Positions 1-7,663 of a DNA stretch of 64,000 bases are shown here, piece by piece. The stretch lies in assembly GCF_032598905.1 (NCBI RefSeq), contig NZ_CP122458.1, positions 2,170,001 to 2,234,000 of the forward strand, in the 5' to 3' direction. The position numbers were made by a program, and so were the translations under genes. The notes under the pieces were generated by a model. That model worked only from the letters and a program-made list of their open reading frames with translations. It ran no database searches and had not been told where the DNA came from. The number at the start of each line of letters is the position of its first letter. Position 1 is the first letter of the stretch. The stretch is from Streptomyces sp. 11x1 (GTDB taxonomy: Bacteria; Actinomycetota; Actinomycetes; Streptomycetales; Streptomycetaceae).

Positions 1-1126
1 CGGCGGAGCGGCTCATCGCGTCCAGCGCGGTGGCGCTGTGCACGGCGTCGGCGAGGGTGGTGCCGTGCGGGGTGCCGTCGGCGATGGAGCTCAGGAAGTT
101 GTACGCCTCGATCACCTTGAGGTCGTCGTAGCCCATGGCGTTGGCGGAGCCCGGCTGGAACGCGGCGTACGTGCCGTGGCCGGGACCGACGTAGAGGGTG
201 TGGACGGACTGGTCCTGGTAGGCGTCGCCCTTGCTGACGCCCAGCTCGCCCATGCGGCGGAAGTCCCAGAAGAGGGCGCCCTCGGTGCCGTGGATCTCGA
301 AACCGTAGTTGTTCTGCTCGCCGACGGAGACCCGGCAGGCCTCCAGCACCCCCCGGGCGCCGGAGGTGAAACGGAGCAGGCAGTTGACGTAGTCCTCGTT
401 CTCGACGGGGCCGAGTTCGCCGCCCGAGGCACGGGTGTGGCCGGCGGTGGCACCGGCGGGCCGGGCCCGCTCGGGGACGAAGATCGCCGTGTCGGCGGTC
501 AGCGAGGCGATGTCGCCGAGCAGGAAGCGCGCCAGGTCCACCCCGTGCGAGGCGAGGTCGCCGAGGACCCCGCTGCCCCCGCGCTGCCGCTCGTACCGCC
601 AGGTCAGGGCCCCCTCCGGGTGGGCCGCGTAGTCGCTGAAGAGGCGGACGCGGACATGGGTGACGGTGCCGATCTCCCCGGCGACGATCAGTTCGCGGGC
701 GGCTTCCACGGCGGGCGCGTTGCGGTAGTTGAAGCCGACGGTGCCCTGGACGCCGGCCTTCGCGACCGCGTCGGCGACGGCGCGGGCGTCGGCGGCGGTG
801 AGCCCGACCGGCTTCTCGATCCAGATGTGCTTGCCCGCCTCGGCCATGGCGACGCCGATCTCGCGGTGCAGGAAGTTCGGCGCGGTGATGCTGACCGCCT
901 GGATCCGCGGGTCGTCGAGCACCTCCCGCCAGTCCCGGGCAGTGCCGGCGAACCCGAACTGCCGGGCCGCCTCCTCGGCGCGCCCGGGGACCTCCTCGAC
1001 GACGGTGACCAGCTCGGGCCGCAGGTCCAGCTGTGGGAAGTGGTGGGCCACCCGTGCGTAGGCCTGGGTGTGCACCCGTCCCATCCAGCCGAACCCCACG
1101 ACGGCGACACCGAGCCCACGCACCAT
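1..1126 (-). CDS. Gfo/Idh/MocA family oxidoreductase (partial, 3' end outside window)
   Basis: This gene encodes a predicted NAD(P)-dependent sugar or polyol oxidoreductase of the cytosolic Gfo/Idh/MocA family. The ATG at 1124-1126 opens a protein beginning MVRGLGVAVVGFGWMGRVHT, with the Rossmann glycine motif GFGWMG. About 95 residues later comes the family signature IEKPVG, with the active-site lysine, and then the C-terminal substrate domain (GVDLARFLLGD, TEGALFWDF). The reading frame is open to base 1, so the C-terminus is missing. It is transcribed away from the LacI-type regulator at 1238, and the spacer carries two inverted copies of one operator-like sequence, so control by that regulator is likely. 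The substrate cannot be read from the sequence. Confidence 0.9.
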   Translation of the reverse strand, partial: MVRGLGVAVVGFGWMGRVHTQAYARVAHHFPQLDLRPELVTVVEEVPGRAEEAARQFGFAGTARDWREVLDDPRIQAVSITAPNFLHREIGVAMAEAGKHIWIEKPVGLTAADARAVADAVAKAGVQGTVGFNYRNAPAVEAARELIVAGEIGTVTHVRVRLFSDYAAHPEGALTWRYERQRGGSGVLGDLASHGVDLARFLLGDIASLTADTAIFVPERARPAGATAGHTRASGGELGPVENEDYVNCLLRFTSGARGVLEACRVSVGEQNNYGFEIHGTEGALFWDFRRMGELGVSKGDAYQDQSVHTLYVGPGHGTYAAFQPGSANAMGYDDLKVIEAYNFLSSIADGTPHGTTLADAVHSATALDAMSRSA

Positions 1127-1137
1127 GACTGCCCTTC

Positions 1138-1153
1138 TTTGGACCGTTCCAAA
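1138..1153. promoter_or_regulatory. LacI-type operator, copy 1
   Basis: TTTGGACCGTTCCAAA is a dyad with six-base arms, 12 bp upstream of the oxidoreductase ATG. Its core TGGACCGTTCCA (1140-1151) is the exact reverse complement of the core at 1222-1233. The near-palindrome around a central CG is typical of LacI-family operators. Confidence 0.7.
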
Positions 1154-1221
1154 AGCGTACGCCGCTCACACTGCGGGCATGCTCGGGCACTGTCAAGCCC
1201 TTTGACACGGACACCCCGCTG

Positions 1222-1233
1222 TGGAACGGTCCA
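1222..1233. promoter_or_regulatory. LacI-type operator, copy 2
   Basis: TGGAACGGTCCA ends five bases before the ATG of the LacI-type regulator. It is the inverted copy of 1140-1151. Its position over the ribosome-binding region suggests autoregulation. The centre-to-centre distance is about 82 bp. Confidence 0.7.
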
Positions 1234-1237
1234 GGCC

Positions 1238-2254
1238 ATGAGACCTGGACCCGCGAGCCCGACGATCCGCGACGTCGCCGAGCGGGCCGGCGTGTCCAAG
1301 TCGCTGGTCTCGCTGGTGCTGCGCGGCTCGCAGCAGGTGCGCGAGGAGAAGCGGCAGGCGGTGCTGGCCGCCGTGGACGAGCTGGGGTACCGGCCGAACG
1401 CCGCCGCGCGCAGCCTGAGCGAGCGCCGGACCCGCACGGTCGGCGTCCTCCTCAACGACATGCGCAACCCCTGGTTCGTGGAGCTGCTCGACGGCCTCAA
1501 CTCCCGGCTGCACGACAACGGTCTGCGCATGCTGCTGGCCGACGGCCATCTCAACCGGCGGCTCGGGGAGGACCTCACCCGCACCTTCACCGAGCTGCGG
1601 GTCGACGGGCTGATCGCGGTCGGCACCCTGCCGCCCTCCGAGGCGCTGCGCACGGCGGCCGGGCTCGTCCCGACGGTGGTGGCGGGTGCCCGCGAGCCGG
1701 CGCTCCCCCAGGTGGATGTCGTCGCGGGCGACGACCAGCAAGGCGCCCGTCTCGCCACCGAGCACCTCATCGGCCTCGGCCACCGGCGCATCGCGCACAT
1801 CGCGGGGGACGGTGTGGTCGGGGCGCTGCGCCGTCGCAGTTTCGAGACGGTGATGCGCGAGCACGGGCTGGGCGATCTGGCGGCCGTCGAACGGGGCGAC
1901 CTGACCGAGGAGGGCGGCTACCGCGCCACGGTCCGGCTGCTGAACCGCCCCGAACGCCCCACCGCCGTCGTGGCGTTCAACGACATGGCCTGTGTGGGCG
2001 CGCTCTCCGCCGCCGAGGAACTGGGCCTGAGGGTGCCGCGCGACCTCTCCCTCGTCGGCTACGACAACACGTACGTCTCCCGGCTGCGCCACCTCTGGCT
2101 CACCACCGTGGACAACGCCAGCCACGACGTGGGCCGCACCGCCGCGCAGTGCCTGCTGGACCGCATCGCCGATCCGACACGCCCCGCCAAGGTCGTCCTC
2201 ACCACGCCGACGCTGGAGGTCCGGGGGACCACGGGCCCGCCGGGCGGCCGCTGA
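1238..2254 (+). CDS. LacI family transcriptional regulator
   Basis: The 338-residue product has a normal LacI/GalR length. Residues about 9-30 (TIRDVAERAGVSKSLVSLVL) form the helix-turn-helix, followed by the hinge helix region (GYRPNAAARSLSERRT). A periplasmic-binding-protein-like sensor domain follows (GVLLNDMRNPWFVELLDGL; VAFNDMACVGALSAAEELG; LVGYDNTYVSRL). The ATG at 1238 is chosen because the HTH begins right after it; a longer frame exists upstream but runs through the divergent gene. It probably represses the oxidoreductase and itself through the two inverted operators in the spacer. The ligand is unknown, probably a sugar. Confidence 0.93.
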   Translation: MRPGPASPTIRDVAERAGVSKSLVSLVLRGSQQVREEKRQAVLAAVDELGYRPNAAARSLSERRTRTVGVLLNDMRNPWFVELLDGLNSRLHDNGLRMLLADGHLNRRLGEDLTRTFTELRVDGLIAVGTLPPSEALRTAAGLVPTVVAGAREPALPQVDVVAGDDQQGARLATEHLIGLGHRRIAHIAGDGVVGALRRRSFETVMREHGLGDLAAVERGDLTEEGGYRATVRLLNRPERPTAVVAFNDMACVGALSAAEELGLRVPRDLSLVGYDNTYVSRLRHLWLTTVDNASHDVGRTAAQCLLDRIADPTRPAKVVLTTPTLEVRGTTGPPGGR

Positions 2255-2310
2255 AAGGCCGTCCGGGCTCGTCGGTGTCGAGCGCGCGCCCGGGGCAGGG
2301 TGACGAGCCG

Positions 2311-2802
2311 TCAGCTGGGTGGCGGCAGGCAGTGGTCGTCGGGCGCGACGGTCTGCCAGATGCGCCGGCCGATGTCCCTCAGCTGCCGCTGCTGGGCCCG
2401 GGTGAGCGCGTCGAACACATAGCGGCGTACGGCGGCGGCGTGGCCCGGCGCGCTCGCGACGAGCTTGGCGTGTCCGGCATCCGTGAGGACGGCCAGGGTG
2501 TAGCGCCCGTCGGAGGGATCCGGAACGCGGCGCACCCAGTCGCTCTTCTCCAGCCGCTTCACGAGGTGGGAGAGCCGGGACAGCGACGAACCGACGTACC
2601 CGGCCAGGTCACTCATCCGCAGCGTGCGCCCCTCGGTCTGGGACAGCATCGCCATCACCACGTACTCGACGTGACTGACACCCGCGTCCCGCTGCAGCTC
2701 CGCGTCCAGCGCGCTCGGCAGCCTGACCATCACGCCCGCCAGCGCGTGCCAGGTCTCCATCTCCTCGTCGGTCAGCCAACGCGACTGCTGCGGTGTCTCC
2801 AT
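2311..2802 (-). CDS. MarR family transcriptional regulator
   Basis: This is a winged-helix regulator of 163 residues. Residues about 55-100 hold the DNA-binding part (RTLRMSDLAGYVGSSLSRLSHL) with the wing motif DPSDGRYTLAVLTDAG, which is diagnostic for MarR. The preceding helix (VSHVEYVVMAML) belongs to the dimer domain. An alternative ATG at 2829 adds nine residues; neither has a strong Shine-Dalgarno. It is divergent from the DoxX gene, whose promoter is overlapped by a 16-bp dyad, so it is the likely repressor there. The inducer is unknown. Confidence 0.9.
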   Translation of the reverse strand: METPQQSRWLTDEEMETWHALAGVMVRLPSALDAELQRDAGVSHVEYVVMAMLSQTEGRTLRMSDLAGYVGSSLSRLSHLVKRLEKSDWVRRVPDPSDGRYTLAVLTDAGHAKLVASAPGHAAAVRRYVFDALTRAQQRQLRDIGRRIWQTVAPDDHCLPPPS

Positions 2803-2858
2803 GGCGCCCACTCTACGTGCGGCCACCATCGACCAGGCCCGTTCCGGCCCGCCGAATG

Positions 2859-2889
2859 ACTTGACGCTTCAAGTCGATCAGCCTACGTT
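2859..2889 (+). promoter_or_regulatory. doxX promoter overlapped by a MarR-type operator
   Basis: TTGACG at 2861-2866 and TACGTT at 2884-2889 are separated by exactly 17 bp and point at the DoxX gene. The dyad ACTTGACGCTTCAAGT (2859-2874, six-base arms) covers the -35 box. A repressor bound there would block RNA polymerase. Confidence 0.7.
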
Positions 2890-2955
2890 TTGAGCCTCCA
2901 CTTCTCTTGAACATTCAACCCACCCGTTCTCGTCCCTCCTGAGGAAGAACCTGCC

Positions 2956-3330
2956 ATGAACGTCACTCTCTGGATCATCGCGGGCCTGCTCGCGGCCGCC
3001 TTCCTCGCCGCCGGCCTGATGAAGACCGCCCAGTCCAAGGAGAAGCTGTCGGCCTCCGGCATGACGTGGGTCGACTCCTTCTCCCCGGGCATGGTGAAGA
3101 CCATCGGCGCGCTGGAGGCCCTGGGCGCCATCGGACTGATCCTTCCGGCGCTCCTCGACATGGCCACGGTGTTCGTCCCGCTCGCGGCGACCGGTCTCGC
3201 CGTCACGATGCTCGGCGCGGTCGTCTTCCACCTCCGCCGGGGCGAGACCAAGGAGACGGCACCGAGCCTGGTGCTGCTGGTCCTGGCGATCGTGGTGGCC
3301 TGGGGCCGGTTCGGGCCGTACGCGTTCTGA
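2956..3330 (+). CDS. DoxX family membrane protein
   Basis: The 124-residue protein has about four membrane helices (for example WIIAGLLAAAFLAAGLMK at the N-terminus and LVLLVLAIVVAWGRF at the C-terminus) and the DoxX-like pattern of a lysine/glutamine loop followed by GALEALGAIGLILP. GAGGAAG lies at a good distance before the ATG. DoxX-like proteins are inner-membrane proteins often tied to thiol or quinone stress, but no biochemical role is firmly known for this branch. Pairing with a divergent MarR regulator suggests induction by a small reactive or aromatic molecule. Confidence 0.88.
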   Translation: MNVTLWIIAGLLAAAFLAAGLMKTAQSKEKLSASGMTWVDSFSPGMVKTIGALEALGAIGLILPALLDMATVFVPLAATGLAVTMLGAVVFHLRRGETKETAPSLVLLVLAIVVAWGRFGPYAF

Positions 3331-3333
3331 GTC

Positions 3334-3759
3334 CTACTCCGCCTCAGGAACGGCCCCCGCCGTGAGCAACACGGCCGCCGTCTCGGTGTGGAAGCCGGCG
3401 GCCGCCCAGTCGAGCGGGGAGCGGCCCGTGCCGTGGTCCTCGCGGAGGTCGGGATCGGCGCCGTGGGCGAGGAGTTCGCGCACCGCCTCGATGTGCCCCC
3501 AGCACGCGGCGCCGCACAGCGGGGTGCCCTCCGCGCCGTGTCCGCTCTCGGTGTCGGGCGAGGCCCCGGCTGCGAGCAGCAGGCGCACGGTGTCGGCGGC
3601 CCCGTGGACGGCGGCCGCGTACAGGGGCGTCGTCCCCTCGGCGTCCGTCGTCTCGGCGGGGGCTCCGGCGCGCAGCAACGCGGCGACACCGGCGGTGTCA
3701 CCGATCGATGCGGCCCCCACCAGCCGGTGCGACAGTTTCTTCCGCCGCCGTCTGTTCAC
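3334..3759 (-). CDS. ankyrin repeat protein
   Basis: The 141-residue protein begins with a basic stretch (NRRRRKKL) and then has about four ankyrin repeats: AASIGDTAGVAALLRAGA, TTPLYAAAVHGAADTVRLLL, GTPLCGAACWGHIEAVRELL and RSPLDWAAAGFHTETAAVLL. The start is GTG. It is probably a cytosolic protein-binding scaffold. It converges with the DoxX gene, with only three bases between the stops. No partner is evident. Confidence 0.9.
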   Translation of the reverse strand: MNRRRRKKLSHRLVGAASIGDTAGVAALLRAGAPAETTDAEGTTPLYAAAVHGAADTVRLLLAAGASPDTESGHGAEGTPLCGAACWGHIEAVRELLAHGADPDLREDHGTGRSPLDWAAAGFHTETAAVLLTAGAVPEAE

Positions 3760-3836
3760 CCTCGCCCTGTCCCTTCGCGATACGCCCGGAGCGTCGACAC
3801 GTCACACGGCGTCGGCCCGTCAAGGGGGTCAGCCCA

Positions 3837-4499
3837 TCACACGCCCTCCCGTGTGGCGACCGATTTTTCGCACACGTCGACTGGTCCGTGCACCTCTCCT
3901 CGTACCTCTCCTCGTACGTCGACGGCCGTGAGCGCCAGCGCCAGCAGTCCCGGTACGAGGAACACGAGCGGCAGCAGCATCCAGGCGCTCGCCACCGCCG
4001 TGGCCACGGCGAGGACGACCAGGGCGCTGCCGCCCGGATCGCGCACCGCGTCGCGGGCCGCGCCCCGTACCGCCCCGGGCCAGTCGTCGACCGACTCGGA
4101 ACGGGCGCAGGCCCGCAGACCGATCACGGCGGCGCCGGTGCCGAGCGCGGCGGCGAGGAGGGCGAAGGCCCGGCCACCGGGGAGCCCGGCACCGGCCAGG
4201 GCCAGGTCGACCAGGGCGAGGGCCAGGCCCGCGAGGGCGAGGAACCCGGCGGCCAGGTCGCCCGGCCGCAGCCGCCGGCACAGCGCCCCGAGGAACCGGG
4301 CGGCCGTGACCGGGCGGTCCTCCCGTACGCCCCGCAGGACCGCGCAGGCGGTGGAGAGCGCGGCCGGCAGGGTCACCAGCGGGAGGCTCACCACCGCCAC
4401 CGCGACGCCCAGGCTCAGTACGTCCGCGAACAGCGTCATCCGGGGGCCGAAGATCTCGCCCGGCTCCCTCTTCGTCCGCACGGGGCGCACCCTCGTCAC
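3837..4499 (-). CDS. YesL-like (DUF624) membrane protein of a sugar ABC operon
   Basis: This 220-residue protein has four to five membrane segments (FADVLSLGVAVAVVSLPLVT near residue 25, then Leu/Ala-rich helices to the C-terminus) and resembles the YesL/DUF624 proteins that accompany carbohydrate ABC transporters. The GTG at 4497-4499 overlaps the stop of the upstream permease (GTGA), so translation is probably coupled. It is the last gene of the four-gene operon. The family's function is not established; an accessory role in uptake is inferred only from context. Confidence 0.75.
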   Translation of the reverse strand: MTRVRPVRTKREPGEIFGPRMTLFADVLSLGVAVAVVSLPLVTLPAALSTACAVLRGVREDRPVTAARFLGALCRRLRPGDLAAGFLALAGLALALVDLALAGAGLPGGRAFALLAAALGTGAAVIGLRACARSESVDDWPGAVRGAARDAVRDPGGSALVVLAVATAVASAWMLLPLVFLVPGLLALALTAVDVRGEVRGEVHGPVDVCEKSVATREGV

Positions 4500-5368
4500 C
4501 CCTTGATCCCGGAGTTGGCCATGCCCTCCACCAGGAACCGCTGGAAGGCGAGGAAGAACAGCACGATCGGGAGGAGGGCGATGACGGACATGGCGAACAT
4601 CGGGCCGAACGCGGAGGTGCTGGACGCGTCCACGAAGGACCTCAGGGCCAGGGTCAGGGTGAACTTCTCGGGCGAGAAGAGATAGATCAGCTGGGTGAAG
4701 AAGTCGTTCCAGGTCCAGATGAAGGTGAAGATCGCGGTGGTGATCAGGGCGGGCCGGGTGAGGGGCAGGATCACCGAGAGGAAACTCCGGAACGGGCCGC
4801 ATCCGTCGATACGGGCCGCCTCCTCCAGCTCCCTCGGCAGTCCGCGCATGAACTGCACGATGAGGAAGACGAAGAAGGCCTCCGTGGCGAGGAACTTCGG
4901 CAGGATCAGCGGCCAGTAGGTGTTCACCATGCCGAGCTGGTTGAAGATGATGTACTGCGGGATCAGCACGGCGTGGTGCGGCAGCATGATCGTCGCGATC
5001 ATGAAGGCGAAGAGCGGCCCCCGGAAGCGGAAGCGCAGCCGGGCGAAGGCGTACGCGGCCAGGGAGCACGACAGGACGTTCCCGACGACCGCGCCACCGG
5101 CGATCAGCAGGGAGTTGCCGAGCAGTCGGCCCACCGACACGTCGTTGACGCCGTCGAGCGCGGTCTCGTAGTTGGACCACTGAAGTCGGCTCGGGAGCAG
5201 GTCGAGACTGGCGATGACCTCGTCGGCGGGCTTCACGGAGGTCGCCAGCAGCCAGGCCAGCGGGTAGAGCATGACGAGGAGCGCGGCCAGACAGCCGGCG
5301 TGCAGCGCCACCCGCCGCCAGGCAACGGGCTTGCGCAGCAGGGGCGTTGCGGATGTGGTGCTGGTCAT
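4496..5368 (-). CDS. carbohydrate ABC transporter permease (MalG type)
   Basis: The 290-residue protein has six predicted membrane helices and the binding-protein-dependent transport EAA loop near residue 190 (ELEEAARIDGCGPFRSFL), which contacts the ATPase. The C-terminal AFQRFLVEGMANSGIKG is typical of MalG/LacG permeases. Its ATG overlaps the stop of the first permease (ATGA). No ATPase gene lies nearby; in Streptomyces the shared ATPase MsiK usually energises such systems. Confidence 0.93.
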   Translation of the reverse strand: MTSTTSATPLLRKPVAWRRVALHAGCLAALLVMLYPLAWLLATSVKPADEVIASLDLLPSRLQWSNYETALDGVNDVSVGRLLGNSLLIAGGAVVGNVLSCSLAAYAFARLRFRFRGPLFAFMIATIMLPHHAVLIPQYIIFNQLGMVNTYWPLILPKFLATEAFFVFLIVQFMRGLPRELEEAARIDGCGPFRSFLSVILPLTRPALITTAIFTFIWTWNDFFTQLIYLFSPEKFTLTLALRSFVDASSTSAFGPMFAMSVIALLPIVLFFLAFQRFLVEGMANSGIKG

Positions 5369-6306
5369 CGGTCCCCCTCGGAGGCGTAGAAGACCCAGGA
5401 GCGGGAGGTGCGGAAGAGGATCGCGGTGACCGCGCCGATGGCGAACAGCAGCACCCAGGCCATGGCGGAGGCGTAGCCCATGTGGGAGGCGACGAAGCCT
5501 CGGTCGTAGAGGTAGAGCGTGTAGAAGAGGGTGGAGTCGGCGGGGCCGCCCTTGCCCGCACTGATCGCGAAGGCCGGCGTGAAGACCTGGAAGGCCTGGA
5601 TGGTCTGGAGGACCAGGTTGAAGAAGATCACGGGCGACAGCATCGGGACCGTGATCGACAGGAAGCGGCGCCAGACACTCGCGCCGTCCACCTCGGCCGC
5701 CTCGTACAACTCCCCCGGGATCTGCTGGAGTCCGGCGAGGAAGATGACCATGGGGGCGCCGAACTGCCACACCGTCAGCAGGGCCACCGCGAACAGCGCC
5801 CAGCCCGGCCGGTTGACCCAGCCGCCGGTGCCGAGGAGGTTGTCGACGGTGCCGCCGTCGTTGAAGATCGCCCGCCAGACCAGGGCGATGGACATGGAGG
5901 CGCCGAGCAGGGAGGGGGCGTAGAAGGCGGAGCGGTAGAAGCCCCGCCCGCGTTTCATGTTCCTCAGGGCCAGGGCGACCAGGAGGGCGAGGGCCAGTTG
6001 GAGCGGGACGGCGATGACGACGTACATCAGGGTCGTCGCCACCGAGCGCCAATAACGCGGGTCCTCGGTGAACATCTGGGTGTAGTTGCGCAGGCCCACC
6101 CAGTTCGGGGCGCTGAAGAGGTCGTAGTCGGTGAAGGAGAGGTAGAGCGAGACGGCCATCGGGAGCAGGGTCAGGACACAGGCCCCGAGCACCCAGGGGG
6201 ACAGGAAGACCCAGGCCGCGCCCTCGCGCCGACGGGGGCGTCCGGGCCGGTCCGGCGGGCGAACTCCCTTCTTCCGTACGGTCGTCGGCAGTTGTGTGGT
6301 GGTCAT
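5365..6306 (-). CDS. carbohydrate ABC transporter permease (MalF type)
   Basis: The 313-residue protein has a charged N-terminal tail, six membrane helices (first about FLSPWVLGACVLTLLPMAVS) and the EAA loop LYEAAEVDGASVWRRFLSIT near residue 200. It is the second gene of the operon; its ATG overlaps the stop of the solute-binding protein gene (ATGA). It forms the channel with the MalG-type partner. Confidence 0.93.
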   Translation of the reverse strand: MTTTQLPTTVRKKGVRPPDRPGRPRRREGAAWVFLSPWVLGACVLTLLPMAVSLYLSFTDYDLFSAPNWVGLRNYTQMFTEDPRYWRSVATTLMYVVIAVPLQLALALLVALALRNMKRGRGFYRSAFYAPSLLGASMSIALVWRAIFNDGGTVDNLLGTGGWVNRPGWALFAVALLTVWQFGAPMVIFLAGLQQIPGELYEAAEVDGASVWRRFLSITVPMLSPVIFFNLVLQTIQAFQVFTPAFAISAGKGGPADSTLFYTLYLYDRGFVASHMGYASAMAWVLLFAIGAVTAILFRTSRSWVFYASEGDR

Positions 6307-7598
6307 GACCTCAGCTCCGCCTTCGCCTCGATGAGGTAGTTCTCGGCGGCCTCACGGGGGGACATCCGCTCGTAGGACACCTGGTCGTAGTCGCGCTGGA
6401 ACGTGGTCTGCAGGGCGCTGTCGCCCGACGGGGGCGCCTGGGGCGGCGGGGCGAGCCTTCCTTCGACCGTGGCCTGGTACTCGTAGATGGTCCTGTCGAA
6501 GTCCTTGAGGTCGGCCGCGATGTCCTCGCGGATCGACTCGTTGACGGGGATGCCCCGGGTGGCGCCGAGGATCTGCGCGGCCTCGTCGTCGTTGAGGAGG
6601 AAGTCGACGAGCCGGGCGGACTCCTCCGGGTGGCCGGAGTCGGCGGCGACCCCCATGAACATGGAGGGCTTGAAGTACTGGCCCGCAGTGCCGTCCTCGC
6701 CCGCCGGCATGGGGGCGAGGGAGATCCCGGTGGGGACGAGCGCCAGGTATCCGCTGGCCGGGGCGTCCCAGTTGACGTCGGAGGCGGCCTTGCCCCGGCC
6801 GAGCGGGGTGTTCTCGACCGAGCCGTCGAGCTGGGTCGTCTGCTCGGCCGGCGAGACGGCGCCCTCTCTGCGCAGCCGGTCGGTGAAGGTCCACCAGCGG
6901 GTCAAGTCATCGACGTCGAAACCCAGTCGGCGGTCCTCGGTGTACAGGGCCCTGCCCTGGCCGCGCAGCCAGATCTCGAAGGCGTCCTCGCTCTGGCCAG
7001 GGTCGGTGCCGCCCGGCTCCCCCGTCTTCTCGGCCACCGTCCGCATGGCGTCGGCCCATTCGCTCCAGGTCCAGCCGACCCGGGGCGGTGCGAGTCCGGC
7101 CGCCCGCCATTTCTCGGTGTCGTAGACCATGGTCTCGGTGCCGCGGCCCTGCGGTACGGCGTACTGCCTGCCGTTCACCCTGCCGGTGGCGAGCAGTCCC
7201 GGTTCGAACTCGGCGGTGTCCAGGGCGCGTCGCTGTTCTGCGAGGTCGAGGAGGACGCCACCGGACGCGTACTGGTCGATCATCCGGTAGTCGAGCTGCA
7301 TCACGTCCGGGGCGTCGCCGCCGGCCGCCTGGGTGGCGAGTTTCTGCTTGTACGCCTCGTAGCCGGCGAAGGAGGTCTGGACGTCGATCCCCGGGTTCTT
7401 CTTCTCGAAGAGCTCGACGGCCGCCTGGGTTCTGGCGGCCCGGTCGGGGTTGCCCCACCAGGTGTAGCGCAGGACGACCTCGCCGCCGGCACCGCCCGAC
7501 CCGTCCGGTCCGGAGCAGCCGGTGAGCAGCGCGCAGAGCGCCAGCACGGTGGCCGCCGCACGGGGTTTCCAGGACTCCTTCGTCCTGATTCGGGGCAT
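6303..7598 (-). CDS. extracellular sugar-binding lipoprotein of an ABC transporter
   Basis: The 431-residue protein starts with a lipoprotein signal peptide (TVLALCALLTGCSG; lipid-anchored Cys28), followed by the family 1 solute-binding fold (YTWWGNPDRAARTQAAVELF, then MQLDYRMIDQYASGG). AGAGGTGA precedes the ATG. It heads the operon binding protein, permease, permease, YesL-like. Near-palindromic GAAAGCGCTTCC lies just upstream. The sugar is unknown. The divergent Gfo/Idh/MocA gene suggests the imported sugar is oxidised or epimerised inside the cell. Confidence 0.93.
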   Translation of the reverse strand: MPRIRTKESWKPRAAATVLALCALLTGCSGPDGSGGAGGEVVLRYTWWGNPDRAARTQAAVELFEKKNPGIDVQTSFAGYEAYKQKLATQAAGGDAPDVMQLDYRMIDQYASGGVLLDLAEQRRALDTAEFEPGLLATGRVNGRQYAVPQGRGTETMVYDTEKWRAAGLAPPRVGWTWSEWADAMRTVAEKTGEPGGTDPGQSEDAFEIWLRGQGRALYTEDRRLGFDVDDLTRWWTFTDRLRREGAVSPAEQTTQLDGSVENTPLGRGKAASDVNWDAPASGYLALVPTGISLAPMPAGEDGTAGQYFKPSMFMGVAADSGHPEESARLVDFLLNDDEAAQILGATRGIPVNESIREDIAADLKDFDRTIYEYQATVEGRLAPPPQAPPSGDSALQTTFQRDYDQVSYERMSPREAAENYLIEAKAELRS

Positions 7599-7620
7599 GA
7601 GTGGGTCACCTCTTTCACTA

Positions 7621-7632
7621 GAAAGCGCTTCC
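7621..7632. promoter_or_regulatory. LacI-type operator in the divergent ABC/oxidoreductase spacer
   Basis: GAAAGCGCTTCC contains the perfect 8-bp palindrome AAGCGCTT with outer G and C also matching. This resembles CcpA/LacI-class operators with a central CG. It does not match the TGGAACGGTCCA elements at 1.1-1.2 kb, so another LacI-type protein probably acts here. It lies between the two divergent starts. Confidence 0.55.
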
Positions 7633-7663
7633 ACCCCCCGTAGTGACCCTAGGGAAGGTCCGG

